Shown here: piece by piece, positions 23,247 to 35,716 of the stretch
How positions within the stretch are numbered: the stretch's first letter is position 1
How the letters are laid out: each line of letters starts with the position of its first letter
DNA from: Roseateles sp.
GTDB lineage: Bacteria; Pseudomonadota; Gammaproteobacteria; Burkholderiales; Burkholderiaceae_C
Direction of reading: 5' to 3'
Length of the DNA stretch: 41,532 bases
Assembly: GCF_019237615.1 (NCBI RefSeq)
Contig: NZ_JAFAGT010000103.1
Coordinates: forward strand, 1-41,532
Notes under the pieces: generated by a model
Databases searched by the model: none
What the model was told of the DNA's origin: nothing
The model's input: the letters and a program-made list of their open reading frames with translations, nothing else
Position numbers and translations under genes: made by a program

Positions 23247-24500
23247 ATGTACCAGCACATCACGGTGCCCGAAGGCGGCCAGAAGATCACGGTCAATGCC
23301 GACTTCTCGCTCAACGTGCCCGACCAGCCCATCGTTCCCTATATCGAGGGCGACGGCACCGGCCTCGACGTCACGCCGGTCATGCTGAGGGTGGTGGATG
23401 CGGCCGTGGCCAAGGCCTACGGCGGCGCCCGCAAGATCCACTGGATGGAGATCTACGCCGGCGAGAAGAGCACGCGGGTCTACGGCCCCGACATCTGGCT
23501 GCCGCAGGAGACGCTGAAGGCCGTCAAGGAGTACATCGTCTCCATCAAGGGGCCGCTGACCACCCCGGTGGGTGGCGGCATCCGCTCGCTGAACGTGACG
23601 TTGCGCCAGGAACTGGACCTCTACGTCTGCCTGCGCCCCGTGCGCTACTTCGACGGCGTGCCCAGCCCAGTGAAGGAGCCCCACAGGGTCGACATGGTCA
23701 TCTTCCGCGAGAACTCGGAGGACATCTACGCCGGCATCGAGTACGAGGCTGGCAGCGACCAGGCAGCCAAGCTGATCCGCTTCCTGCGGGATGAGATGGG
23801 CGTCAGCAAGATCCGTTTCCCTGAGACCTCGGGCATAGGCGTCAAGCCGGTGTCGCGCGAGGGCACGGAGCGGCTGGTGCGCAAGGCCATCCAGTACGCC
23901 ATCGACAACAACAAGCCCAGCGTGACCATCGTGCACAAGGGCAACATCATGAAGTTCACGGAAGGCGCCTTCCGTGACTGGGCCTATGCGCTGGCTCAGA
24001 AGGAGTTCGGCGCCCAGCCGATAGACGGCGGTCCCTGGTGCCGCGTGAAGAATCCGAAGACGGGCAAGGACATCACCATCAAGGACGTCATCGCCGACGC
24101 CTTCCTGCAGCAGATCATCCTGCGCCCTGCCGAGTACAGCGTCATCGCCACGCTGAACCTGAACGGCGACTACATCTCGGACGCGCTGGCCGCGCAGGTG
24201 GGCGGCATCGGCATCGCGCCGGGCGCGAACATGAGCGATTCCATCGCGATGTTCGAGGCCACGCACGGCACGGCGCCCAAGTACGCCGGCAAGGACTATG
24301 TGAACCCCGGCTCGCTGATCCTGTCCGCCGAGATGATGCTGCGGCACATGGGCTGGATCGAGGCGGCCGACCTCATCATCAGCGCGATGGAAAAGGCGGT
24401 GCTGAGCAAGAAGGTGACCTACGACTTCGCGCGACTGATGGACGGCGCGACGCAGGTGTCGTGCTCAGGGTTCGGGCAGGTGATGATCGACCAGATGTGA
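23247..24500 (+). CDS. icd: NADP-dependent isocitrate dehydrogenase, dimeric type
   Basis: A 417-aa Icd of the E. coli type, converting isocitrate to 2-oxoglutarate and CO2 with NADPH in the TCA cycle. Seen: [17 protein letters not shown], the phosphorylation-site loop [17 protein letters not shown] with Ser 114 (target of AceK in E. coli), [29 protein letters not shown], and the NADP-site block [16 protein letters not shown]. Its 3' end overlaps the convergent kinase gene by 36 bp. An unrelated monomeric isozyme lies just beyond that gene. Confidence 0.97.
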   Translation: MYQHITVPEGGQKITVNADFSLNVPDQPIVPYIEGDGTGLDVTPVMLRVVDAAVAKAYGGARKIHWMEIYAGEKSTRVYGPDIWLPQETLKAVKEYIVSIKGPLTTPVGGGIRSLNVTLRQELDLYVCLRPVRYFDGVPSPVKEPHRVDMVIFRENSEDIYAGIEYEAGSDQAAKLIRFLRDEMGVSKIRFPETSGIGVKPVSREGTERLVRKAIQYAIDNNKPSVTIVHKGNIMKFTEGAFRDWAYALAQKEFGAQPIDGGPWCRVKNPKTGKDITIKDVIADAFLQQIILRPAEYSVIATLNLNGDYISDALAAQVGGIGIAPGANMSDSIAMFEATHGTAPKYAGKDYVNPGSLILSAEMMLRHMGWIEAADLIISAMEKAVLSKKVTYDFARLMDGATQVSCSGFGQVMIDQM

Positions 24501-25364
24501 TCGGCCTCGCCGGCCTGGCGAGATGAAGAAGCACTCGTCCAGGCACAGGAAGAAGTCCAGCTTGCGGGCGTCTGGCGTGTCGATGCCGCAGGCGGGCCAC
24601 AGCTGCGCCTGGACGTCGCGCCCGAACTCGGCCAGGCAGTTCCACAGGATGGCCAGGTCCTGGTAGCGGTCGGCCACGCCCAGCCGGCCCAGATCGATCA
24701 GGCCGGTGATGCGGAAATCCTCGTCGAGCAGGATGTTGTCGAGCGAGTAGTCGCCGTGGGTCACGACCGGATCGATTGCCAGCGGCAGCAGGCTTTGCAA
24801 GGACCGCCAAACTGCGTCGGGCGTCCAGCCCTGGCGGGCGTCGTCGAAATCGTCGGCGTCGATCAACCCCGCGTCCAGGCGCTGGCGCGCCAGCGCGAGG
24901 CGTTGCTCCAGGGGCGACTGGAAGGGGCAGTGCAACGCAGGCAACGCATGCAGGCGGGCCAGGCCCCGGGCCAACTCCGCCACGATCTGCGGCGCCCGGT
25001 CCGGACGTCGTTGCAGCCATTCATGGGCGGTGAGGCCGGGGACGGCCTGCGTGAGCAGCCAGGCCTGGTGCCCGGTGCATTCGAAATGCACCAGCGGGGC
25101 TGCGGGCATCCGGCCGGCCAACCAGCGCAGCCGGGCCATCTCGTCGGCCAGCGCCTGCGCCGTCTGGGCACGGCCCTGTTTGAGGTACAGGTCCGGCTCG
25201 CCAGGGCGCTGCAGCCGGTAGACCGCCGCCCCGGCCTCGCCGACGAGGTTGCGGCGCCAGCGGACGCCGTCGAGCCGGGCGGCCAGGCCTGGGGGCAGGG
25301 CGGGCGGTCGTGCGGCCTTTTCGCGGCCTGGCGTCACGGGCAGGGCAGGGGGATGTCGCGTCAT
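24465..25364 (-). CDS. APH(3')-like phosphotransferase, substrate unknown
   Basis: A 299-aa kinase of the aminoglycoside 3'-phosphotransferase fold. Catalytic loop [15 protein letters not shown] has the active Asp (195) and Asn (200). The metal-binding block [20 protein letters not shown] follows (Asp 214), and the ATP-binding Lys is in DLYLKQGRA. The C-terminus [12 protein letters not shown] is also APH-like. True resistance enzymes are usually on mobile DNA; this one has host-like base usage and a core location between two isocitrate dehydrogenase genes, so resistance is not implied. The ATG at 25364 is chosen; more upstream starts would add an unrelated Arg/Pro-rich leader. It overlaps icd tail to tail. 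Confidence 0.82.
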   Translation of the reverse strand: MTRHPPALPVTPGREKAARPPALPPGLAARLDGVRWRRNLVGEAGAAVYRLQRPGEPDLYLKQGRAQTAQALADEMARLRWLAGRMPAAPLVHFECTGHQAWLLTQAVPGLTAHEWLQRRPDRAPQIVAELARGLARLHALPALHCPFQSPLEQRLALARQRLDAGLIDADDFDDARQGWTPDAVWRSLQSLLPLAIDPVVTHGDYSLDNILLDEDFRITGLIDLGRLGVADRYQDLAILWNCLAEFGRDVQAQLWPACGIDTPDARKLDFFLCLDECFFISPGRRGRSHLVDHHLPEP

Positions 25365-25464
25365 CGGGTGGGTCTTGCGCGGCGGGCTCGCTGCCAGGGT
25401 GGGACGGCGTCGCAGATGGGGGCAACGCCTGTCGTGCGAGCGGGCCGAGAGGGCCGCTGCGGCC

Positions 25465-25490
25465 AAAAAAATGGGGCGCCATGGCGCCCC
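25465..25490 (-). terminator. Intrinsic terminator of monomeric icd
   Basis: GGGGCGCCATGGCGCCCC (25473-25490) is a perfect palindrome. On the minus strand it is followed by seven T, 21 bp after the stop of the upstream gene. Confidence 0.88.
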
Positions 25491-25510
25491 GTGTCCTTGG
25501 AGGTCGGCGA

Positions 25511-27748
<2,238 letters not shown>

Positions 27749-27887
27749 GAAGTCTTCCGGTAAGTGTGCAATCCGTGCGGCGCAAAGCGGCGGGGCGCGG
27801 CACGCAGGGCATGAACTCTAGCAAGCCGCCCACGCAGTTGGCTGACGGGGCCTCGCCGGAGCCGCCAGGCGCTGGTCGGGACGGGCA

Positions 27888-27922
27888 AGACAAAGCCCCG
27901 TGGCCTGCCGGCACACGGGGCT
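27888..27922 (-). terminator. Intrinsic terminator of the cold-shock gene
   Basis: AGCCCCGTG (27894-27902) pairs with CACGGGGCT (27914-27922) across an 11-nt loop. On the minus strand it ends in TTTGTCTT. It is 24 bp after the csp stop codon. Confidence 0.78.
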
Positions 27923-27945
27923 CGGGGCGCGCCTGCGCCTGCGAT

Positions 27946-28188
27946 TCAGGACACCAGCGGCTGCTCGGCGGCGAGGGCGGCAGCCTCCATGGGCGTGATG
28001 TTCTGGGCCAGTTGCCCCTTGGGGCCTTGAACCAGCTCGAACTGCACCTGACTGCCCTGCTTCAACGTCCGGAAGCCTTCCATCTGGATCGCCGAGAAAT
28101 GGGCGAAGACATCGTCGCCGCCGGCTTCCGGTTCGATGAATCCAAAGCCCTTGGCATCGTTGAACCACTTGACTTTGCCCAGTGCCAT
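27946..28188 (-). CDS. Cold-shock protein, CspA family
   Basis: An 80-aa protein: [20 protein letters not shown] with RNP1 (KGFGFI), then [11 protein letters not shown] with RNP2 (VFAHF), and [18 protein letters not shown] short Ala-rich tail ([13 protein letters not shown]) extends past the usual 67-70 residues. CspA proteins bind single-stranded nucleic acid and melt RNA structure. The ATG at 28188 is chosen; GGAGACAAAACA just upstream supplies the ribosome site. Divergent from clpS across a 184-bp region that must hold both promoters. Confidence 0.93.
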   Translation of the reverse strand: MALGKVKWFNDAKGFGFIEPEAGGDDVFAHFSAIQMEGFRTLKQGSQVQFELVQGPKGQLAQNITPMEAAALAAEQPLVS

Positions 28189-28372
28189 TGTTTTGTCTCC
28201 ATTGTTGTGGCACCTCCCAGCGGAGGCGGACATGGATTCTGGTAGCGCAAAAATCAGCGTCAATTCGGGACCTTCCCGCCCGGGTTCTCCCTGGGACGGC
28301 TTGCAAATCCGGCCGCCGCCGCCAACTGCCCGCAGTCGGCGGGGAAATGACCCCCGTCGATAGAATCAACCC

Positions 28373-28753
28373 ATGCCTGTGCTGCCCGTTTTTTCACCGC
28401 GAAACCAGTCGACTCCGCCCCCTCCCGCGCCTCCCCTGAAGCCGGGCCGGGACGAAGGCGAAGGGGCGGTCGTCGTCGAGCGCCAGACGCAGAAGACCGA
28501 GCCCCCACGGCTCTATCAGGTTCTGCTGCTGAACGACGATTTCACGCCAATGGAGTTTGTAGTCATGGTTCTGCAGGAATTTTTCCGGCATGACCTCGAT
28601 ACGGCGACGCAGATCATGCTCAAAATCCACCACGAGGGTCGCGGGGTCTGCGGTGTCTTCACCAAGGACGTCGCCGCGACCAAGGTGGAGTTGGTTTCGG
28701 CCGCCTCCCGGCGAGCTGGCCACCCCCTGCAGTGCATTATGGAGGCCGCATGA
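28373..28753 (+). CDS. clpS: ClpS, N-end rule adaptor of ClpAP
   Basis: A 126-aa adaptor. After a Pro-rich disordered leader of about 45 residues the ClpS core follows: [20 protein letters not shown] with the DDxTPMEFV signature, then [20 protein letters not shown] and [15 protein letters not shown]. It hands proteins with destabilising N-terminal residues to ClpA. The leader is longer than in E. coli (total 106 aa) but common in Burkholderiales. The stop overlaps the clpA start by 4 bp. Confidence 0.96.
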   Translation: MPVLPVFSPRNQSTPPPPAPPLKPGRDEGEGAVVVERQTQKTEPPRLYQVLLLNDDFTPMEFVVMVLQEFFRHDLDTATQIMLKIHHEGRGVCGVFTKDVAATKVELVSAASRRAGHPLQCIMEAA

Positions 28754-31074
28754 TTGCGCAAGAGCTTGAAGTCAGTTTGCACATGGCGTTCGTCGAGGCA
28801 CGCCAGCAGCGGCACGAATTCATCACCGTCGAGCACCTGCTGCTCGCCCTGCTCGACAACCCCAGTGCTGCCGAGGTGCTGCGCGCCTGTGCCGCCAACC
28901 TGGACGATCTGCGCAAGAGTCTGACGCAGTTCATCAAGGAAAACACGCCCATGGTGGGCGGCAACGACGAGGTGGACACCCAGCCGACGCTGGGCTTCCA
29001 GCGCGTCATCCAGCGCGCCATCATGCATGTGCAGAGCACCGGCAGCGGCAAGAAGGAAGTGACCGGCGCCAACGTGCTGGTCGCCATCTTCGGCGAGAAG
29101 GATTCGCACGCCGTCTACTACCTGCACCAGCAGGGCGTCACGCGCCTGGACGTCGTCAACTTCATCGCCCACGGCATCAAGAAGACCGACCCCGAGCCGC
29201 CCAAGAACCCCGAGGGCCAGGGGCCCGGTGGGCAGGAGGGCGAGCGCGAGGAAGGCGAGGGCGGCGCCGCCAAGGCCTCGCCGCTGGAGCAGTTCACGCA
29301 GAACCTCAACCAGCAGGCCAAGGACGGCAAGATCGACCCGCTGATCGGCCGCGAGGCCGAAGTCGAGCGCGTCGTGCAGGTGCTGTGCCGTCGCCGCAAG
29401 AACAACCCGCTGCTGGTGGGCGAGGCCGGCGTGGGCAAGACGGCCATCGCCGAGGGTCTGGCCTGGCGCATCACCGAGGGCGAGGTGCCCGAGGTGCTGG
29501 CCGACGCGATCGTCTACTCGCTGGACATGGGCGCGCTGCTGGCGGGCACCAAGTACCGCGGCGATTTCGAGCAGCGGCTGAAGGCGGTGCTGAAGGCGCT
29601 GAAGGACCAGCCCAACGCCATCCTCTTCATCGACGAGATCCACACGCTGATCGGCGCCGGCGCTGCATCGGGCGGCACGCTGGACGCGAGCAACCTGCTC
29701 AAGCCAGCGCTGTCCAGCGGTGCGATGAAGTGCATCGGCGCGACCACCTTCACCGAGTACCGCGGCATCTTCGAGAAGGACGCGGCGCTGAGCCGCCGCT
29801 TCCAGAAGGTGGACGTGGCCGAGCCCTCAGTCGAGCAGACCATCGAGATCCTGAAGGGGCTGAAGAGCCGATTCGAGGAGCACCATTCGGTCAAGTACGC
29901 GCTGGGCGCGCTGCAGGCCGCGGCCGAGCTGTCGGCCAAGTACATCAACGACCGCCACCTGCCGGACAAGGCCATCGACGTCATCGACGAGGCGGGCGCC
30001 GCGCAGCGCATCCTGCCCAAGAGCCGGCAGAAGAAGACCATCACGCGGGCCGAGGTGGAGGATATCGTCGCCAAGATCGCGCGCATCCCGCCCGCCTCGG
30101 TCAACAGCGACGACCGCAGCAAGCTCAAGACGCTGGACCGAGACCTCAAGAGCGTCGTCTTCGGCCAGGACCCGGCCGTCGATGCCCTGGCCGCCGCCAT
30201 CAAGATGGCGCGCTCGGGCCTGGGGCGGCCCGACAAGCCGGTGGGCAGCTTCCTGTTCAGTGGCCCCACGGGCGTCGGCAAGACCGAGGTGGCCAAGCAG
30301 CTCGCCTACATCCTGGGCATCGAGCTGATCCGCTTCGACATGTCGGAGTACATGGAGCGCCACGCCGTCAGCCGCCTGATCGGCGCGCCTCCCGGCTATG
30401 TGGGCTTCGACCAGGGCGGCCTGCTGACCGAGGCCGTCACGAAGAAGCCGCACGCGGTGCTGCTGCTGGACGAGATCGAGAAGGCCCACCCGGATGTCTT
30501 CAACGTGCTGCTGCAGGTCATGGACCACGGCACGCTGACCGACAACAACGGGCGCAAGGCCGACTTCCGCAACGTCATCATCATCATGACGACCAACGCG
30601 GGTGCCGAGGCGCTGAACAAGTCCACCATAGGCTTCACGACGCAGCGCCAGCAGGGCGACGAGATGGCGGACATCAAGCGCCTGTTCACGCCGGAGTTCC
30701 GCAACCGCCTGGACGCCATCGTGTCCTTCCGCCCGCTGGACGAGGAGATCATCCTGCGCGTGGTCGACAAGTTCCTGCTGCAGCTCGAAAGCCAGCTGCA
30801 GGAGAAGAAGGTGGAGGTCAGCTTCTCCGACGCGCTGCGCAAGCAGCTCGCCAAGAAGGGCTTCGACCCGCTGATGGGCGCGCGCCCCATGCAGCGCCTC
30901 ATCCAGGACACCATCCGTCGTGCGCTGGCCGACGAGCTGCTGTTCGGTCGCCTGGTCGACGGCGGCCGCCTCAGCGTGGACGTGGACGACAAGGGTGAGA
31001 CGGTGCTGGACATCCAGCCGCTGCCCAAGGCGAGCAAGGACGGCAAGCCCAAGGCCGAGCCGGCGACGGCCTGA
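28750..31074 (+). CDS. clpA: ATP-dependent Clp protease ATP-binding subunit ClpA
   Basis: A 774-aa AAA+ unfoldase that feeds ClpP. The N-domain begins [20 protein letters not shown] with the [14 protein letters not shown] block. First AAA+ module: Walker A GEAGVGKT (about 223), [20 protein letters not shown]. Second: Walker [10 protein letters not shown] (about 505), [33 protein letters not shown]. The Clp-binding loop IGF is seen in KSTIGFT (about residue 625). A linker rich in Gly/Glu (about 155-180) and a charged Lys-rich tail are slightly longer than in E. coli. Start chosen from the ATGA overlap with clpS. Confidence 0.97.
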   Translation: MIAQELEVSLHMAFVEARQQRHEFITVEHLLLALLDNPSAAEVLRACAANLDDLRKSLTQFIKENTPMVGGNDEVDTQPTLGFQRVIQRAIMHVQSTGSGKKEVTGANVLVAIFGEKDSHAVYYLHQQGVTRLDVVNFIAHGIKKTDPEPPKNPEGQGPGGQEGEREEGEGGAAKASPLEQFTQNLNQQAKDGKIDPLIGREAEVERVVQVLCRRRKNNPLLVGEAGVGKTAIAEGLAWRITEGEVPEVLADAIVYSLDMGALLAGTKYRGDFEQRLKAVLKALKDQPNAILFIDEIHTLIGAGAASGGTLDASNLLKPALSSGAMKCIGATTFTEYRGIFEKDAALSRRFQKVDVAEPSVEQTIEILKGLKSRFEEHHSVKYALGALQAAAELSAKYINDRHLPDKAIDVIDEAGAAQRILPKSRQKKTITRAEVEDIVAKIARIPPASVNSDDRSKLKTLDRDLKSVVFGQDPAVDALAAAIKMARSGLGRPDKPVGSFLFSGPTGVGKTEVAKQLAYILGIELIRFDMSEYMERHAVSRLIGAPPGYVGFDQGGLLTEAVTKKPHAVLLLDEIEKAHPDVFNVLLQVMDHGTLTDNNGRKADFRNVIIIMTTNAGAEALNKSTIGFTTQRQQGDEMADIKRLFTPEFRNRLDAIVSFRPLDEEIILRVVDKFLLQLESQLQEKKVEVSFSDALRKQLAKKGFDPLMGARPMQRLIQDTIRRALADELLFGRLVDGGRLSVDVDDKGETVLDIQPLPKASKDGKPKAEPATA

Positions 31075-31097
31075 GCCTTCGGGCTCTGGCGACGAAA

Positions 31098-31120
31098 GGG
31101 ACGCTTCGGCGTCCCGTCTT
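31098..31120. terminator. Terminator between convergent clpA and mtfA
   Basis: GGGACGC-TTCG-GCGTCCC (31098-31115), a stem capped by a stable TTCG tetraloop, followed by GTCTTCGTT on the plus strand and TTTCGTC on the minus strand. It can serve both converging genes. Confidence 0.7.
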
Positions 31121-31123
31121 CGT

Positions 31124-31903
31124 TCAGCCCGCCGGGTTCTGCTTGAAGAACCCGGCCAGCAGCTCGTACATCGCCGGCTCCTCGGCGCGCATCGCGGCCG
31201 GGGCGACGAAGAAGGCCTCGACGGCGACCGCGAAGAACTCCTCGACGGCCTCGGCGCCATAGGGGTCGATCAGCGTGGCCTCGCCAGCGTCGACGCGTTC
31301 GCAGAAGCGCGTCCATTCGGCGTCGATCACCGCGATCCAGCGTTCCCGCTCATCCGCACCGCCCAGTGGCGGCACACCGTCGGCCAGGCCGTCGCGCATG
31401 TCGATGACGTGGGCGAACTCGTGGATGACGACGTTGAAGACCTCGTCGACACCGAACTGCGCCGGGTCGTTGCTGACGGCGATGGCGTTCCATGCCAGCA
31501 TCAGCGGGCCGCCCTCCATCGCCTCGCCGGCCAGTTCCTCGTCGTACTCGTGGACGACGCCGTTCTCGTCCTCGAAGCGACGCTGTGCGAGCACCTCGCC
31601 GGCGTGCATGACGATGCCCACGAAGCCGTCATACCAGGACAGGCCCAGCCTCAGCACCGGCAGGCAGGCCTGGGCGGCAACGGCGACGGCGACCTCGTCG
31701 GTCACCTCAAAGCCGTCGACGCCATGGAATTCCTTGGTCGACAGGAACAGGCTGCACAGGCGGCGCAGCTCGGCGAGGTCGTCCTCGCCGCGTGCGGACA
31801 GGAAGGGGTAGCGCAGCAGCGTGAGCTGCCACAGTTGGTCGGGGATGGCGTGGCGCTCGACGGCGCGCTGCTCGCGCCATCGGCTCAGGGCTTTCAGGAT
31901 CAC
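31124..31903 (-). CDS. mtfA: Zinc-dependent peptidase MtfA
   Basis: A 259-aa M90-family metallopeptidase. The zinc site HEFAH is at residues 151-155 (VVIHEFAHVIDMRDGLADG). EEFFAVAVEAFF with the third ligand Glu follows near residue 220. In E. coli MtfA binds the Mlc repressor and affects glucose uptake. It is the last gene of a leftward operon, its start overlapping the lpxH stop by 4 bp. Length agrees with the family (about 265 aa). Confidence 0.92.
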   Translation of the reverse strand: MILKALSRWREQRAVERHAIPDQLWQLTLLRYPFLSARGEDDLAELRRLCSLFLSTKEFHGVDGFEVTDEVAVAVAAQACLPVLRLGLSWYDGFVGIVMHAGEVLAQRRFEDENGVVHEYDEELAGEAMEGGPLMLAWNAIAVSNDPAQFGVDEVFNVVIHEFAHVIDMRDGLADGVPPLGGADERERWIAVIDAEWTRFCERVDAGEATLIDPYGAEAVEEFFAVAVEAFFVAPAAMRAEEPAMYELLAGFFKQNPAG

Positions 31904-32646
31904 GGTGACAGGCGTTGGAGGCCCGCCGCCGACAGGCGGATCACGTCGCCGCGCGCCGGCGTCGTGTCGAAGTCCCAGTCCGACAGCACGACGCGCGTCA
32001 GCCCGTCGCCCAGGTCATGCTCGGCGGGGCGGTGCGTGTGGCCGTGGATCATGATCGTCGCGCCTGCCTCGCGCAGCAGCGCGCGGCAGGCCTCGGCATC
32101 GAGGTCGGTAGCCATCAGCTGCTCGGCCTGCGCGGCACGGCTGCCTGCGCGCATCTGGCGGCCCAGCGCCTGGCGGGCCGCCAGCGGCTGCGCCAGTACT
32201 TGGGCCTGCCATTCGGGCGAGCGCACCTGGCGACGGAAGGCCTGATAGGCGGTGTCGGCCAGGCATTGGGCGTCGCCGTGCACCAGCAGCCAGCGCCGGC
32301 CGAAAGCCTCCAGCGCGGTGGGGTCGGGCAGGGCGGTCATGCTGCTGGCGGTCCGCATGTCGGCACCGACGAGGAAGTCGCGGTTGCCGGGCATGAAGAA
32401 AAGGTCCAGCCGCGCGCCCGCGGCGCGCAGCATCGCCGTGATGCCGGCCTCGAAGGGCTCGTGGCGCACGTCGTCGCCCACCCAGACCTCGAAGATGTCG
32501 CCGAGCAGCAGCACCGCGTCGGCGGGCGTCTCGGCGAGGTGCTTCTCAAGGCGGGCCAGCGTACCCGGCGTGTCCGGCCCGAGGTGGAGGTCGGACAGCA
32601 GGTCGATCTGCTGCCAGTGCGCCGGCGCCGCGAAGCGTGGGATCAA
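31900..32646 (-). CDS. lpxH: UDP-2,3-diacylglucosamine diphosphatase LpxH
   Basis: A 248-aa calcineurin-type phosphoesterase of lipid A synthesis, cutting UDP-2,3-diacylglucosamine to lipid X. Metal-site motifs: LLSDLHLG (residues 16-23), [39 protein letters not shown] and [11 protein letters not shown]. The only start giving a normal N-terminus is TTG at 32646, which overlaps the ppiB stop (TTGA), so translation is likely coupled. No ATG exists in a suitable place. Confidence 0.93.
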   Translation of the reverse strand: MIPRFAAPAHWQQIDLLSDLHLGPDTPGTLARLEKHLAETPADAVLLLGDIFEVWVGDDVRHEPFEAGITAMLRAAGARLDLFFMPGNRDFLVGADMRTASSMTALPDPTALEAFGRRWLLVHGDAQCLADTAYQAFRRQVRSPEWQAQVLAQPLAARQALGRQMRAGSRAAQAEQLMATDLDAEACRALLREAGATIMIHGHTHRPAEHDLGDGLTRVVLSDWDFDTTPARGDVIRLSAAGLQRLSP

Positions 32647-33140
32647 ACTTCGGCGGCCTTCTCGATCACGACGGCTTCGACCGGCACGTCGGCATGGCCA
32701 CCCGCGCGGCCGGTGCGGACCTTCTCGATTTTGTCGACGATGTCCTGGCCCTCGATGACCTTGCCGAACACGGCATAGCCCCAGCCCGAGGGCGACTCGG
32801 ACTTGAAGTCCAGGAAGCCGTTGTCGACCGTGTTGATGAAGAACTGGGCGGTGGCCGAGTGCGGCGCGTTGGTGCGCGCCATGGCCAGCGTGTACTTGGC
32901 GTTCTTCAGGCCGTTGCCGGCCTCGTTCTGGATCGCGGCGTCGGTGGGCTTCTGGCTCATGCCGGCGTCGAAGCCGCCGCCCTGGATCATGAAGCCCTTG
33001 ATGACGCGGTGGAAGATCGTGCCGTCGTAGTGGCCGTTGCGGACGTAGTTGAGGAAGTTGGCGACGGACAGCGGGGCCTTGGCGGCGTCCAGCTCGATGA
33101 GGATGTCGCCGTGGTTGGTGGTGAACTTGACTTGGCTCAT
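32643..33140 (-). CDS. ppiB: Peptidyl-prolyl cis-trans isomerase B, cytoplasmic cyclophilin
   Basis: A 165-aa cyclophilin without signal peptide, [20 protein letters not shown]. Active-site blocks: [20 protein letters not shown] (catalytic Arg in FHR), [18 protein letters not shown], and [19 protein letters not shown]. It assists proline isomerisation during folding. Its start overlaps the ppiA stop (ATGA) and its stop overlaps lpxH. The ppiA-ppiB pair looks like an old duplication with one copy exported. Confidence 0.95.
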   Translation of the reverse strand: MSQVKFTTNHGDILIELDAAKAPLSVANFLNYVRNGHYDGTIFHRVIKGFMIQGGGFDAGMSQKPTDAAIQNEAGNGLKNAKYTLAMARTNAPHSATAQFFINTVDNGFLDFKSESPSGWGYAVFGKVIEGQDIVDKIEKVRTGRAGGHADVPVEAVVIEKAAEV

Positions 33141-33697
33141 TTTTTGACGGGCTCGACGAGAGCCTTGGTGATGAAGATGGGTTTGACGGGCAGGTTCTGG
33201 TGCATGCCCCGCGACGCCGTCTCGGCCGCGCGAATCTTGTCGACGACGTCCATGCCCTCGACGACCTGGCCAAAGACGGCGTAGCCGGTGCCGATGCGAC
33301 CGACGTCGGCGTCGAGGAAGATGTTGTCGACGACGTTGATGAAGAACTGCGACGTCGCCGAGTTGGGGTCGTTGGTGCGCGCCATCGCGACCGTGCCGCG
33401 CAGGTTGGACAGGCCGTTGCCGGACTCCAGTGGGATGGGCGGTTTGGTCGGACGCTGGTTCAGCTTGGCGTCGAAGCCGCCGGTCTGCACCATGAAGTTC
33501 GGGATCACGCGGTGGAAGATGACGCCGTTGTAGTGGCCGGCCTTCACGTACTGGATGAAGTTGGCCACCGACTTGGGCGCCTTCTCGGCGTTGAGCTCGA
33601 TGCGGATGTCGCCTTCGGAGGTCTGGAGCTTCACGGTCTGCGCCGAAGCGGCCGTGGCGGCCAGCAGGGCGGCGAGCAGGAGGGCGGTCTTGGTCAT
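33137..33697 (-). CDS. ppiA: Peptidyl-prolyl cis-trans isomerase, periplasmic cyclophilin
   Basis: A 186-aa cyclophilin with a signal peptide, [20 protein letters not shown], cleaved probably after ASA (about residue 19). Core blocks: [40 protein letters not shown] and [20 protein letters not shown]. Compared with ppiB the product is exported and has a longer C-terminal end ([20 protein letters not shown]). Preceded by the TPR-protein gene after 6 bp. Confidence 0.94.
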   Translation of the reverse strand: MTKTALLLAALLAATAASAQTVKLQTSEGDIRIELNAEKAPKSVANFIQYVKAGHYNGVIFHRVIPNFMVQTGGFDAKLNQRPTKPPIPLESGNGLSNLRGTVAMARTNDPNSATSQFFINVVDNIFLDADVGRIGTGYAVFGQVVEGMDVVDKIRAAETASRGMHQNLPVKPIFITKALVEPVKK

Positions 33698-33703
33698 GCG
33701 GGC

Positions 33704-34222
33704 TTAGCGGGGCTTGTTGAGTTCGTTGGTCAGCGCCAGCGTGCGGCTGATCTTGCCGGCGAGGGCGTCGCTGGGCGCCAGCGCGGCCTTCTGCGCGCGC
33801 TGGTAGGCGCGCAGGGCCAGGCGGGTCAGCACGTCGCCGAGGTTTTCCTGGGCCTGGGCATGCTCGGGCTGTAGGCGCAGGGCCTGCTCCAGCGCGGCCT
33901 TGGCCTCGTCCAGCTCGCCGGCGGCGGCGTGCAGCACGGCGAGGTTGTTGTAGGGGTCTGCCAGGTCGGGGAAGTCCTGGGTCAGCCGCTTGAAGATGGC
34001 CATCGCCTTGGCGCGCTCGCCCAGTTCCATGCGCATGACGCCCAGCGCGAAGCGCAGCTGCAGGTCGTCCGGCGTGCGGGCCAGGGCCTGCTCGACCTGC
34101 TCGACGGCCTGGGTCTTCTGGCCGGCCAGCCACAGGCGCTGGGCACCGGCCAGGTCTTCGGCGCGGGCCGGCACGGCGGCCAGCGCTGCAAGCAGCGCAA
34201 GGGTGGGGAGTGGCAGGCGCAT
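33704..34222 (-). CDS. Exported tetratricopeptide-repeat protein
   Basis: A 172-aa protein with a signal peptide ([21 protein letters not shown]) and about three TPR units: [20 protein letters not shown], then [20 protein letters not shown], then [20 protein letters not shown]. It is the first gene of the leftward operon with ppiA, ppiB, lpxH and mtfA. TPRs mediate protein contacts; a folding or envelope role is plausible from its neighbours but not shown. The partner is unknown. Confidence 0.85.
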   Translation of the reverse strand: MRLPLPTLALLAALAAVPARAEDLAGAQRLWLAGQKTQAVEQVEQALARTPDDLQLRFALGVMRMELGERAKAMAIFKRLTQDFPDLADPYNNLAVLHAAAGELDEAKAALEQALRLQPEHAQAQENLGDVLTRLALRAYQRAQKAALAPSDALAGKISRTLALTNELNKPR

Positions 34223-34279
34223 GGGGGTTGGGGCTGGGGGCGGCGTCAGGGGCGGCCGCTATACTGATTTCATTCTATG

Positions 34280-34316
34280 AGCCCCGCCTGGCCGGCCCCG
34301 GTGCGGGGCTTCTTGT
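34280..34316 (+). terminator. Terminator-like hairpin in the cysS leader
   Basis: AGCCCCGC (34280-34287) pairs with GCGGGGCT (34303-34310) and is followed by TCTTGTT. A possible -10 element, TATACT at 34260-34265, lies just upstream, so a transcript started there would meet the hairpin within about 10 nt and 35 nt before the cysS start. No rightward gene precedes it, so it is not an ordinary gene terminator; it may be an attenuator. Confidence 0.5.
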
Positions 34317-34345
34317 TGGTGGCTCTTGCCCCTGGTTTCCGTCTC

Positions 34346-35716
34346 ATGACCCTGCGCGTCCACAACTCCCTCAGCCGCACCCTCGAAGACTTTCAGCCGC
34401 TCGTGCCGGGCCAGGTGCGCATGTATGTGTGCGGCATCACGGTCTACGACCTGTGCCACATGGGGCATCTGCGCATGAACATGGCGTTCGACGTCATCTA
34501 CCGCTGGCTGCGTGCCAGCGGCTATGCCGTCACCTATGTTCGCAACATCACCGACATCGACGACAAGATCATCAGGCGCGCCGTCGAGCGTGGCACCACC
34601 ATCCGCCAGTTGACTGAAGAGATGACGGCCGCGATGCACGAGGATTTCGCCGCCGTGGGGCTCTTGCGTCCCGACCACGAGCCACGTGCGACCGAGTACG
34701 TGCCGCAGATGCTGTCGCTGATCGAGCGCCTGGAAGATCGCGGCCTGGCCTACCGCGCCGAGGGCGGCGACGTGAACTACTCGGTGCGCAAGTTCGCCGG
34801 CTACGGCAAGCTCAGCGGCAAGAGCTTGGACGACCTGCGCGCCGGCGAGCGCGTGGCGGTGGACGACGGCAAGCTGGACCCGCTGGACTTCGTGCTGTGG
34901 AAGGCCGCCAAGGCCGAGGAGCCGGCGGACGCGAAATGGGCTGCCCCCTTCGGCGAAGGTCGCCCGGGCTGGCATATCGAGTGCTCGGCGATGAGCTGCG
35001 CGCTGCTGGGCGAGAGCTTCGACATCCACGGCGGCGGAAGTGACCTGCAGTTCCCCCACCACGAGAACGAGATCGCGCAGAGCGAGGGCGCCGGCTACGA
35101 CTTCGCGCGCTACTGGCTGCACAACGGCTTCCTCAACGTCGACGGCGAGAAGATGTCCAAGAGCCTGGGCAACTTCTTCACCATCCGCGACGTGCTGCGC
35201 AAGTTCGACGGCGAAACGCTGCGCTTCTTCATGCTGCGCACGCATTACCGCCGGCCGTTCAACTTCAGCGATGCCCACCTGGAAGACGCTCGCACCGCGC
35301 TGACGCGGCTCTACACGGCGCTGGACGCGGTGCCGCCGGCCGACGTCGCGATCGACTGGGCTGAGCCCAGCGCCGCCACATTCAAGGCGGCCATGGACGA
35401 GGACTTCGGCACGCCCGGCGCCGTCGCCGTGCTGTTCGACCTCGTCAACGAGGTCAACCGCGACCGCTCGCCGCAGAAGGCCGGCCTGCTGAAGGCCCTT
35501 GCCGGCGTGCTGGGCATCCTGCAGCAGGAGCCGCGTGCCTATCTGCAGGGCGGCTCGGGCGGCGATGCCGCCTGGATCGAGGAGCGCATCGCCGCGCGCG
35601 CCGCGGCCAAGGCGGCCCGGGACTTCGCCGGTGCCGACGCGATCCGCGCCGAACTGTCGGCCAAGGGCGTCACGCTGAAGGATGGCGCCGGCGGCACGAC
35701 CTGGGTGAAGAGCTGA
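34346..35716 (+). CDS. cysS: Cysteinyl-tRNA synthetase
   Basis: A 456-aa class I synthetase that charges tRNA-Cys. The zinc and HIGH region is [20 protein letters not shown] (Cys 29; HMGH 38-41). Zn ligands recur in GWHIECSAM and [20 protein letters not shown]. The KMSKS loop is at 269-273 ([11 protein letters not shown]). ATG 34346 gives the standard [19 protein letters not shown] start; an upstream in-frame ATG at 34277 would put the leader hairpin in the coding region and is rejected. The stop overlaps the next start by one base (TGATG). Confidence 0.97.
   Translation: MTLRVHNSLSRTLEDFQPLVPGQVRMYVCGITVYDLCHMGHLRMNMAFDVIYRWLRASGYAVTYVRNITDIDDKIIRRAVERGTTIRQLTEEMTAAMHEDFAAVGLLRPDHEPRATEYVPQMLSLIERLEDRGLAYRAEGGDVNYSVRKFAGYGKLSGKSLDDLRAGERVAVDDGKLDPLDFVLWKAAKAEEPADAKWAAPFGEGRPGWHIECSAMSCALLGESFDIHGGGSDLQFPHHENEIAQSEGAGYDFARYWLHNGFLNVDGEKMSKSLGNFFTIRDVLRKFDGETLRFFMLRTHYRRPFNFSDAHLEDARTALTRLYTALDAVPPADVAIDWAEPSAATFKAAMDEDFGTPGAVAVLFDLVNEVNRDRSPQKAGLLKALAGVLGILQQEPRAYLQGGSGGDAAWIEERIAARAAAKAARDFAGADAIRAELSAKGVTLKDGAGGTTWVKS

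Noticed and set aside
24465-25364. Acquired aminoglycoside resistance gene
   Set aside because: The fold is APH(3')-like, but the gene has host-like composition, sits in core synteny, and shows no mobile-element flank.
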